DNA from: Trifolium pratense
Taxonomy: Eukaryota; Streptophyta; Magnoliopsida; Fabales; Fabaceae
Direction of reading: 5' to 3'
DNA length: 64,000 nt
Assembly (NCBI RefSeq): GCF_020283565.1
Contig: NC_060062.1
Span: forward strand, 7,291,322-7,355,321
Below, piece after piece: positions 40,966 through 50,346 of the stretch. How positions within the stretch are numbered: the stretch's first letter is position 1; every line of letters begins with the position of its first letter. A program made the position numbers and the translations under genes. A model generated the notes under the pieces. The model ran no database searches, was not told the origin of the DNA, and was given only the letters and a program-made list of their open reading frames with translations.

Positions 40966-43252
40966 ATGAACACTAACCTCTCCCCTTCACCATCTCCAAC
41001 AACCTTTGCTTCTCCAAGGTTTTCCAAAATCTATTCTTCATTTTCCAAAATCCTTGTTCCTTCTTCTTCCAAACCCATATCCATTCAACTTCCCAGCACC
41101 AGCAGCAAAAGGGGTTTTCAGACCACTGGAATTCGCTGCAACAATAGCTTCTTCCCTGGTGGTAAACAATTTTGTTTTCTTTATCTCTGTTTTGTTGGTT
41201 TTAAATTTTAATGTTAATGATGTGTTCTTCAATTGCATGAACAAGGTTTGTAACATAGCATAACAAGGTTGCTGTTGATTTAATTATTGTTTTTTATCCT
41301 TAATGCTGTTTCTAATCCTTAAATTGTTCATTTTTTATTAATACTTTTTTTTTGGGTGATGAAATTGATTAGATTATTTCACATTTACTGAATTTATTTT
41401 GCCAAATTTGTAATTTTTTACGTGATAACCCGGTTATCGGGGAAGGGTCCCTGATAATCCGGAGTTCGGCTGGGAGGTAACTAAAGTCTGACTAAGAAGT
41501 GTTTCACCTATGAATTAAATTTGGGTTATCCTGAACAATTGGTCTTTTTATGGAGCTCATTAACCACTTGAACCCAGACAAATTTGTAATTTCATGTTCG
41601 TAAATATGTAGTAATATATGTGGACAAAATTAATTCATATAAAACTATCTATCATTAGATTTTTGTTTTAGGTTCTTTACTTGATTATGTAGTTTTTTAA
41701 AGTATGTGAGTTGTGTAGGTGATGGTGATAGCAGCAGTAAAAATGTACTGGATGCATTTTTCTTGGGAAAAGCTCTTGCCGAAACTCTAAATGAGCGAAT
41801 TGAGTCTACAGTTGGTGAGCTCTTAAGTACAGTTGGAAGACTGCAAGCTGAACAACAAAGACAAGTGCAGGAATTTCAGGTAAGGAACAGTTTTAAAGTA
41901 GCTTTGTGTTGTGCTGGATTTCTGCTATAAACCAATGTTGTTGAATAGCGGTGCTATAGCTCTATAACACTGCAGAATTTTAACAAACTGCTACAGTTTT
42001 GTGATATGCGATTTAGTATGAAGTGTTGTCAAATAGTGGCTATAGCACAATAGGTCAATAGCATAGCTGAATTTGAACAAAATGCTATTTTTTGTGATTA
42101 ACAACACCGGTATAAATGCTATAGAAGTTTGTTAAAATTCTGCAGTGTTATACTTATATAGCTATAGCACCACTATTTGACAACATTGGATAGTGTTGTT
42201 AAATAGTGGTTATAGCAGCGCTATAGCATAGTGGAATTTGAATAAATCACTGTTGTTCAGCGCTATGCTATTTAGTAAAACGAAGCTATATAGCTGTGTT
42301 ATAGCACTTTAACATAACAAAGTTTGAACAAACCACTATTTTCTACGATCTGCGATTGACAACCCTGACTTTGGATGGTCTGGTAACCAATATTAGATTG
42401 TCATTTGACTTGTAGTGTATACTTGGGCACTTGTGTTGGACCTTAATGTTCTATAGGTGATCCTAATGCTAGCTGGTATGGGAAAAAAATTTAGTGTTAT
42501 AGTTATAATTTGAAAAATGATGTTAGTGTTACAAGTATTGGGGGTTGTATAATTATTGAAAAAAATGTTCTGAATTCCTGTAGTGACAAAGAAAACTTTT
42601 TGATATAGTCTACAATCAGATTTATATTGCAAAAAGGTACACAGGTCTTTGCAATTTGAATTCCTAGTATAGTTTTTGCTGAAAAACTTATTCTTGGGCC
42701 ATAAAATAAGATTTATGTCGGTGAACCAAGAGTTTCACAATAGCAGTGGTCCGGTAACATTGTATCAATTAGAGTTGAGGAAATGAGTTGGAAAATGGGA
42801 ATAAATTAGTAACAGTGTCGGCATCACCGACACATGTGCTTACATTCAATCATTTTTATATTTTCAAATTATTATCGGTATCTACTTGTCAATGTCAGTA
42901 TTGTGTCTGTCCGTGTCTGTGTCAGTGCTTCATATATCAATCTAATGGTGCACTAGCGCACAAATAACTTATGTGGTTATTTCAGATTTAAATGCCCATC
43001 TTCTCGTTGTTTGAAAGTATAATTATTGTCATACAGGAAGAAGTGTTGGATAAAGCCAAAAAAGCAAAGGAAAAAGCAGCACGTGAAGCTACGGAGGCAC
43101 AGCCACAGGGTCTGGTGTCCAACTCTACAGCTGATATAGTAGTCGACGATTCAGGAACTTCATATTCTTCAACTGATCCAGTTACTACGGTACAGTCTAC
43201 TGATGCATCTGAAACAGACACTGATCCCACCATAGGGGAGATCCCACTTTAA
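40966..43252 (+). CDS. Chloroplast-targeted coiled-coil protein, At4g13200-like
   Basis: Three exons (40966-41161, 41719-41879, 43037-43252) give 190 aa. Residues 1 to about 58 are rich in Ser, Pro and Thr with few acidic residues, a chloroplast transit peptide. The conserved core follows: KNVLDAFFLGKALAETLNER, then ERIESTVGELLSTVGRLQAE and a charged helix (EEVLDKAKKAKEKAAREATE) likely to form a coiled coil. An acidic Ser/Thr-rich tail ends the protein. From memory this matches the uncharacterised chloroplast protein At4g13200 in length and core; its biochemical role is not known to me. The ATG at 40966 was chosen because the transit peptide starts there; an upstream in-frame codon at 40882 adds non-transit-like residues. 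Intron 2 carries two MITEs. Confidence 0.85.
41425..41580 (+). mobile_element. SINE-like repeat in intron 1
   Basis: GAGTTCGGCTGGGAGGTAAC, AAGTCTGACTAAGAAGTG, AATTTGGGTTATCCTGAACA and CATTAACCACTTGA are related to 35475-35595. It lies in intron 1 of the At4g13200-like gene. Confidence 0.6.
41930..42370. mobile_element. Inverted-repeat MITEs in intron 2
   Basis: Left arm TGTTGAATAGCGGTGCTATA with AACACTGCAGAATTTTAACA is mirrored by TGTTAAAATTCTGCAGTGTT and TATAGCACCACTATTTGACA near 42130-42185. A second related unit (GTTGTTAAATAGTGGTTATA ... GATCTGCGATTGACAACCC) follows directly to about 42368. Both are non-coding. Confidence 0.7.
42820..42950. mobile_element. GTGTC-rich MITE fragment in intron 2
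   Basis: Begins GTGTCGGCATCACCGACAC and ends GTGTCTGTGTCAGTGCTTCATA, the same end as the elements at 43991, 55866 and 56290. Confidence 0.6.
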
Positions 43253-43390
43253 GTTCATAAGTGATATACTATGCTTCACCTTTCTATATATTTTTGCTAA
43301 ACATGCTTAGTGCCTTGTGTTTACGGATCTAAGTTATCGAGTTCAATACACATGCCGATAAATGAGTTCAAATTCTCAAACGGATTATCT

Positions 43391-43639
43391 TTACTTCTTC
43401 GTTTGGCATGTATATATAAGTATTGTTACAGAACTTCGAGCTTCAACATGTTTCTTACAGTATTCAATAACCTTTGCCAAGATTTGGCCGGTTACGTTGT
43501 GAATAGTAGTAATTGTAGTGTTGTCAGCACAATCCTCAATCATATGTTTGAGCGTTTGCGATTCCATCGCCACTGCCTCGTCGATTTCGAAGATCTCACC
43601 GTCGGAACTCTTGAGATTGATCTTCCTGGAGGATGACAT
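43391..43639 (-). pseudogene. Truncated SKP1-like gene
   Basis: The 82-codon frame starts [20 protein letters not shown] and follows the intact SKP1 at 45364 up to [13 protein letters not shown] (about residue 69), then ends in 13 unrelated residues and a stop. Only the N-terminal BTB/POZ-like part that binds cullin remains; the C-terminal helices that bind F-box proteins are absent. A TATA-like stretch (TATATATAATG) about 70-80 bp upstream resembles the promoter of the intact gene, so it may be transcribed. It converges on the At4g13200-like gene. Confidence 0.8.
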
Positions 43640-43990
43640 GATGATTGGATTTTGAAATGTATTTGAAGAACTAGTGAGTGAAGTGAGTGCGAAATGAGGT
43701 GAGTGAGTACTATATATATAATGCAACTAAGTACTAACTAAGGGTCTCCAAAGTGGTGAACAACTTTTACTTTTCAATTAAAATGATTTGTTTTTTTACT
43801 AGTAAAAAGATTATTTTTTTGCGAGTAAAGTAAAAAATTTGTTGTTTACTTAAAATAAAAGGATTTTTTATTGGTAAACATATAGTGGATATTGATAAAA
43901 ATATATGTTTTTTTTACTAGTAAAGATTTGTTGTTTACTTAAAAGAAAATGATTTGGTATCAGCATAAGTAAAAAACTCCTACTACACCT

Positions 43991-44486
43991 CTATGATTAG
44001 GCGTGTCGCGGTGTACGACACTCATACGACACGTGTCGGATAGCTCAGATCGATGTCCAAAAAAATTCAATTTTTCCTTTAATGTACAACACGTGTCGAA
44101 TAAGTGTCCCAAAAAAAATTGTTTTTTCTTTGCTCATACTCTCAATAAGCACATATCAGACATATCTACAAGTATTAATGATGTGTCGAAACAACAATTT
44201 TGATCAATGAGGGATTAAAAACATTACATTTTGATTATAATTTTTTTAATTTTTTTCGATAGTAGATGGATAAATAAAGGTAAAATATTATCACATATTG
44301 TTTTAAAACTTTTTTCAAGAAATAACTTGCTCAATCTAGATTTATATGTATATATTTTGACTCTCAATTAATATTTTTTATAAATATATAGCGGTGTCGG
44401 TGTCCTATATTTTTTACATTAGCACTGTCGTCGCGTCCGTGTCGATGTCGTGTCACAGTGTCCGTGTCGGAGTCCGTGCTTCATAG
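43991..44486. mobile_element. GTGTC-rich inverted-repeat MITE, fullest copy
   Basis: The left end CTATGATTAGGCGTGTCGCG is mirrored by GTCGGAGTCCGTGCTTCATAG. Both ends are dense in GTGTCG/CGACAC. 496 bp, non-coding. Three partial copies occur in gene introns of this window. Confidence 0.75.
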
Positions 44487-45363
44487 GTCATTGGTATAAG
44501 TCTTTTTTTTTTTGTTATGCAGCTTAGCCACCTTTAAAGATGAATAAGGGGAGTGTCAAAAGTTTGAACTTCGCCTTCTTCATATATAATGCGACCAACT
44601 TAACTATGTTCATGGAGACTAAGAATGGATTATTCTATTATGAATATTTAATCCATGAATTGTTCCGTTATGAATTGCTTTTCTTTTTAATGGCCAATTA
44701 GGTCGATACTATTAGGAATAAAAAGTATGGGGGAAAAGGAAGCAGGATTGTTGTGAAAGAACAACATTGCCACAACTAATCACAAACATATTAAGCAAAA
44801 GAATGAACTCTCTCAATCGTTAACATGAAGATGAAGAAGATGATCACTAAAAAACCAATAGTTGCATCCAAGCGTTTAGATAAATGACACAAGTCTCTTT
44901 TAACTTAACTAAAGTCTTCGAATTAGACATGCAGCGGTGTTAAATTTTTAGGGAGAGTTTGCCGCTTATTTAAGTCCTTCAATGCTCAAAGAATTAGTCT
45001 CTGCAATTGTGTGCAGATACTTTATTTGCATTAAAAAAAAAAACAATGCACCTAAACAATAAGTGCTGACCCTATCTCTCAAATTTCTAACCCTATATGT
45101 AAGAAAGATTCAAAAAATAAGAATAACAATAACTTTAAAAAATGAACTAAATCAAAAAATAAGAATAAATTTCTTTGAGAACCAACAATTTGTTTTTCAT
45201 CAATCAAGTCCATAAAAAAGACTTCAATCCAAATTTGTAGATTACAACCATAATTTTTTAAAAAAAAAATTGTTACGGATAAATTGTATTCCTTATGATG
45301 ATATGCAGATTCATGACTAGGATCAACTAGCAAATATATAAACTATAAAAAAAAACCATATAA
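44487..45363. other. Intergenic DNA downstream of the intact SKP1 gene
   Basis: AT-rich. The part next to 45363 is likely the 3' UTR of the minus-strand SKP1 gene. No other gene is visible. Confidence 0.4.
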
Positions 45364-45843
45364 TCATTCAAAAGTCCACTGGTTTTCACGACGAACTTCG
45401 TCCTCTTCCTCCGGAGTGTATGCTTTCTTAACGCTAAAAAACTTGCGAATTTCCGCCGGTTTCATACCCTTGGTCATTTTTGCTACAGCCTGACATGTAA
45501 GTTCCAACAGACTCTTAATGTTTAACTCTTTTGCGGCTAAGATGAGATCGAAGAGTGTATCCTTATCAACTTTGACAAAATTAGCGTCCCAAACCTTAAG
45601 ATCATCCTCACTATTACCAGGTTTTTCTTCTTCGGAACTCTCAGCCTCAACATGCTTCTTACAATACTCAATAACCTTTGCCAAAATCTTGCTTGTTACA
45701 TTGGGAATGGGGATTTCACCATCTTCGGTACAATTGGCGTCGATCATATGCTTGATTGTTAGAGATTCCAATGCCACCGCCGCGTCAATTTCGTACACCT
45801 TGTCGTCGGAACTCTTGAGAGTAATCTTCCCGGTCGATGACAT
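45364..45843 (-). CDS. SKP1-like protein, SCF ubiquitin ligase adaptor
   Basis: An intronless 159-aa SKP1 homologue of full length. The N-terminal half ([20 protein letters not shown] to [12 protein letters not shown]) is the BTB/POZ-like fold that binds CUL1. A variable acidic loop ([15 protein letters not shown]) follows. The C-terminal half ([61 protein letters not shown]) binds F-box proteins. SKP1 links F-box substrate receptors to the SCF E3 ubiquitin ligase. Differences from the family norm include K-E-L-N in place of the usual NYLNIK start and TFE in place of AFE at the end, typical of divergent plant SKP1-like copies. The ATG at 45843 matches the family start. A truncated relative lies 1.7 kb away on the same strand. 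Confidence 0.93.
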   Translation of the reverse strand: MSSTGKITLKSSDDKVYEIDAAVALESLTIKHMIDANCTEDGEIPIPNVTSKILAKVIEYCKKHVEAESSEEEKPGNSEDDLKVWDANFVKVDKDTLFDLILAAKELNIKSLLELTCQAVAKMTKGMKPAEIRKFFSVKKAYTPEEEDEVRRENQWTFE

Positions 45844-46334
45844 GGTGGCTAGATGGTATTGTTTATTGTTCTCTAAGTTAAAAAAGTAGTGACACTGAGC
45901 TGAGTGAGAAACACAGTGGATGTGAGTACTATTTATAATGATGCTAGAATGCAAACTAGGGTCTCTTGCATGGCGAACAAGTAATTTGATTCTAGATTTT
46001 GTTTAATTTTATTTTTTGATAAAAATATTTTAGATTTGATTCATATATATGCTCTTTTTTTTGACTAAATATATGCTTTTATCAACAACAAAAAATTGTC
46101 TAATATAAAACGTTTGATTTTACTTTATTTTGTTGATGTGTAATTTTAAAATTAGATATTATCAAAATTTATAGTTTGTATTTTTGTTTAGAATTTTTTT
46201 AAGATTTGTTACTAATTTAAATACATTATTTAGAAATATGTTTTGTATTACACATATTTTTTTCCTTCACCAAAACAAATTTAATTCATATAATCGATCA
46301 ACCAAAAGGAATTCAATACAAGGAAGAATTATCT

Positions 46335-46339
<5 letters not shown>
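45844..46339. other. Promoter side of the SKP1-like gene
   Basis: TACTATTTATAATGATG about 70-80 bp upstream of the start codon is a likely TATA region. AT-rich spacer follows, with no gene. Confidence 0.4.

Positions 46340-46400
<61 letters not shown>
46340..46400. repeat. (TA)n microsatellite
   Basis: About 30 uninterrupted TA units. Confidence 0.95.
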
Positions 46401-46404
<4 letters not shown>

Positions 46405-46434
46405 CTAACTAAAATGAATTATAGTATTATACAA

Positions 46435-46625
46435 TAGGGATGACAATGGGTGCTCACGGGTGCGAATTTGATATTATCCAAACCCACACCCGAAATTACC
46501 ACTCGAACCCAAACCCAAAGGTTGTTCGGGTGGGAAAATAAAACCTACACCCACACCCGTTGGGTTCGGATTTTCCCACCCAAACCCGAAACCCAAAACA
46601 AGAACACACATAATTAATTACCGGC
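46435..46625. mobile_element. GGGTTCGGGT-rich repeat fragment
   Basis: Starts GGGATGACAATGGGTGCTCA, a common plant transposon terminus, and continues with alternating ACCCGAA/GGGTTCGG motifs. A related piece (GGGTGCTGAATGAATTTGAT, CTCACACCCATATATTCGGG) lies beyond the foldback element at 48690-48810. The pair may be two halves or two copies. Confidence 0.5.
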
Positions 46626-46768
46626 TCAAATCCAGCCCGAATTATATTTGATAAAATACAAAATATAGCATAATTTGGTAATATGGTTTGCAAATGACAA
46701 TACAATAGTAACATAGTTTGATAAACATGGAATAATTGGGTAATTTAATATATATATATATATATATA

Positions 46769-48636
46769 GGGGTTTTCTAACTTAGACCCTAGTTAGGTCT
46801 AAGTTAGCAAGGTGCACCTTTTCAATTGGACCAAAATACCCATTCTTTTAATTTTTGAAAGAATAGAGCAACAGGGGCACTTTTGAAACCATTAATAGAC
46901 GCAGATCCAGTGTCGCGCGCGTACCGAAGGACCATAGTTACAGACCGTTGATTTCCATCAGACAGCCAAGATCTGATCTCATCAAGACTGTCTGATCAAT
47001 CAGACAGGCCAGATCATCCTGATCCATCAGATTCCAGCGCCTGCGCCACACTGGATTACAACCTGGAGAGAGAAAAATTTGCTTTTTAAAAGTAGGACAC
47101 GTGTCACACAATGGTTGGCTGGGCGTGATTTTTGTTCATTTAATACTTTGAACTCAATTATTTCGTTGTAAATTAATTTTTTATTTTTTTATTTTTATAC
47201 CAAAATTCATAATTTTTTTTTGTCTACAAATAGAGACTTGGTTCGTTTGATTTGGACACAGAAAAAAAAACGCAATTTTTCACTACCTTAATCTCATTTT
47301 TTGTCTACTAAATACGTTACTTGTGTGTTGTAATTTAACACGCACCACTCAACCAACTCACTGAAACCATTATACCAGGAAAATAGTAGATAATATTCTG
47401 GAACTTTTGGTATATTTTATGAAATTTTTGGAGACCTGAAACTATTTTTAGTTAATTAAATGAGATAAAACGGTAATTAAAAACTAATGTTTGCTTCTGA
47501 AACCATTTTACTGGTAGAATGGTTGCACATAGTTGTATTCTGAAACCATTTTACTGATAGAATGGTTTCAATGAGTAATTTATTAATTGTGTTTGCTTCT
47601 GAAACCATTTATCTGGTACAATGGTTTCAGAGAGTTGTAATCTGAAACCATTTTGCTGGTAGAATGGTTTCAGTAAGTTGATTATTAGTTATTTGCTTCT
47701 GAAACCATTTAGCTTGTAGAATGGTTGCACATAGTTGTATTCTGAAACCATTTTACTGGTAGAATGGTTTCAGTGAGTAATTTATTAATTGTGTTTGCTT
47801 CTGAAACCATTTATCTGGTACAATGGTTTCAGAGAGTTGTAATCTGAAACCATTTTGCTGGTAGAATGGTTTCAGTAAGTTGATTATTAGTTATTTGCTT
47901 TTGAAACCATTTAGGTTGTAGAATGGTTGCACATAGTTTTATTCTGAAACCATTTTACTGGTAAAATGGTTTCAGTGAGTAATTTATTAATTGTGTTTGC
48001 TTCTGAAACCATTTTGCTGGTAGAATGGTTTCAGTAAGTTGATTATTAGTTATTTGCTTCTGAAACCATTTAGCATGTAGAATGGTTTCAGAGATTTGTA
48101 CTCTGAAACCATTTTCCTAGTAGAATGGTTTAAGTGAGTTGATGTAAGGTAGTGAAAAATGAGATTTAGGTAGTGAAAAATTGGGTTTTTTTTTTCTGTG
48201 TCCAAATCAAACGAACCAAGTCTCTATTTGTAGAGAAAAAAAAATTATGAATTTTGGTATAAAAAATAAAAAATAAAAAATTAATTTACGACGAAATAAT
48301 TGAGTTTAAAGTATTAAATGGAAAAAAATTAACGCAGCCAATCATATGCTGACACGTGGCCTTTCTTTTTTAAAAAGTTTCTCTCTCCGCGTTAGGGCTG
48401 CAGCCACGCGCGTCTGTCGGCGCGTGTGATGCACGCGCTTGGATTTTGTCCACTAACACGCTGCCACGTGTCCTGGGGGGTGGGAAAAGAAGGTGGGGGC
48501 GCGTGTACTGTTGGGTAAATTACAGAAATGCCCTTGTTGCTCTATTCTTTCAAAAATTAAAAAAATGGGTATTTTTGTCCAACTGAAAAGGTGCACCTTG
48601 CTAACTTAGACCCAACTGAGTCTAAGTTAGCAGCCC

Positions 48637-48638
<2 letters not shown>
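46769..48638. mobile_element. Large foldback transposable element, non-autonomous
   Basis: A 1.87-kb inverted-repeat structure between two TA tracts. The tips are palindromes in themselves: CTAACTTAGACC pairs with GGTCTAAGTTAG at the left, and CTAACTTAGAC with GTCTAAGTTAG at the right. Arm pairs mirrored left and right include AGCAAGGTGCACCTTTTCA, GAAAGAATAGAGCAACA, GACACGTG, AATTATTTCGT and AGAGACTTGGTTCGTTTGAT with TTTGGACACAGAAAAAA. They extend inward about 500 bp on each side, with one divergent GC-rich stretch. G-box-like CACGTG cores occur in both arms. The centre holds a repeat array (separate entry). There is no coding region. The long TIRs suggest a Mutator-like or foldback class; the family is not recognised. 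Confidence 0.88.
47491..48140. repeat. Higher-order array of small palindromes
   Basis: Thirteen copies of a unit of about 31 bp, CTGAAACCATT-(loop of about 9, TTACTGGTAG type)-AATGGTTTCAG, each able to form an 11-bp hairpin. Linkers of differing length create a four-unit higher-order repeat of 202 bp: TTGCTTCTGAAACC starts at about 47491, 47693 and 47895; the fourth copy starts at 48054 and is one unit shorter. A degenerate unit lies before the array near 47361. It sits at the centre of the foldback element. Confidence 0.9.

Positions 48639-48688
<50 letters not shown>
48639..48688. repeat. (TA)n microsatellite
   Basis: About 24 TA units directly after the foldback element; a similar tract (46750-46768) precedes it. 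The element probably inserted in TA-rich DNA, which hides the target duplication. Confidence 0.95.
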
Positions 48689-48691
<3 letters not shown>

Positions 48692-50346
48692 GGTGCTGAA
48701 TGAATTTGATACTACTCAAACTCACACCCATATATTCGGGTGTCACCCGAATCCAAACCCAATCAACTCGAGTTTCTCCTGTTGACTTGCCTTTGGGTTC
48801 GAGTAGGTGTATCGAGTTTGAGTTTTCCTTTCATCCATATTATACCACAACTCATTTAGATAATAACTGTAATGGAAATTTAAACCTTAAATACAACAAC
48901 TAATATTTATTATGCCCTGGATCATCATCAATGACACCAATTTTGTGTCTGGGAAGAAAATATTTGGTGTGATGTTGAGGTTTTGTAAGAATGTTGCACG
49001 TTTATATTCTTTGTAGAACTTTTTGAAATCTGTTGTAAACCTTTTGATGTTCTTATTTGTTGATGTTCTTGTGAGTATTTGAGTTAAACTTTCTAAACCC
49101 TGTTACGGACTTTCTGAACTTCTGATGTGAACCTTCTGAACTTTATGGATTGATAAATAACAATAGCCTTAAAAATAGGTAATGTTAGTTTCCTATGCAT
49201 ATGGTTTCTAAGCATAAATTATGCTTAGTCCACTTAATTGTGATTAAGTTGTACTCCCTCCGACCTTAGCCTAGTCTAGTGGGATGGATGGATGATGATA
49301 ACAAGACTTTTGTGGTTGTTCTTAGTTAGTCTTCCTCCTTTTCAGGAACAAATGTACAAATGTTTCTTGTGTCTTTGTGTGTCCAATTCTTCTATAAGTT
49401 GCTTATTTCTCCTGAACAAATAGTGTATAACAGTTAAAGCTCAGGAGGCAATGTTGATTCTTTACTCTTTTTTTTAATCATCAATGTCTGGTATCTTTGA
49501 AACACGATTAAAGATTTTGCCTCAAAAATTTGTAGAGGCAAAAATATTAGGTTCGATTGCGATCCAAATAAAAACTTTACTACACTTGCAGACAAATGAA
49601 TTGTGATTTTGGGTACATCCAATAAATCTCAATTCTCTGTCATCTCAAAATGAAGCTGAAGAAGGAACTCAAGTAAATAAAGAAGGATTTAGAGGAGATT
49701 CTACTGAACTTTTCAAAATGCATGTTTTCACTCCTCATTTGAGACTTGTAATTTTCTTAACAGAACACTTAACATTTTTTTGGTTACAACAGAACACTAA
49801 CATTATTACTACTTACTTAGTTACTTTAAATTAAAAAAAAAATTAGACCTATAAACAAAATACACACTTGATTAAACAAATGCATGAGTCAAAAAAATTG
49901 TAATTTCAACTGTATTTGTGGCTGCAACTGGTACCCAAAAACAATGTTTTTATTTATTTTTCAGAGAAAGTAAACTTAAGCGATTCAATTACATCCCAAA
50001 AACAAGTTATTCAAAAATATAATGTCAATTACCATTGTTTTTTCTAATTAAATGAAAATTATTATCAATTAAATAAATCAAACTATTACCATAAAATATA
50101 AGTTTTCAGAAATAATAAAGTATACTCAAATGGTGAAGAGGCCATTTTTGTACCATACACACAAATCAATGGACATTTGTATCAATTCAACTTTCATGTT
50201 TTTAACCTTTGTAAAAATGTTTAACTAAACCCTAATTAGTGAAATGAAGAGATAGGAGCCTTTATTTTCTACAATTTCAACTGCATTTGCGGCTGCAACA
50301 GGTCCCTGTCGAAAATACTTCATGTAATTGATTGAGCTCACGACGA
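48689..50346. other. Intergenic DNA downstream of the UCP gene
   Basis: Starts with the ACCCGAA-rich repeat fragment (to about 48810), then AT-rich spacer with no recognisable gene. The last about 100 bases before 50347 are likely the 3' UTR of the uncoupling protein gene. Confidence 0.45.

Noticed and set aside
46184..46408. Frames ending in long Ile-Tyr repeats
   Set aside because: These are translations of (TA)n microsatellites; the same applies near 840-1180 and 48591-48785.
47491..48140. CRISPR-like regularly spaced palindromic repeats
   Set aside because: The setting is a plant nuclear genome, spacers are repeated rather than unique, there are no cas genes, and the array lies within inverted transposon arms.
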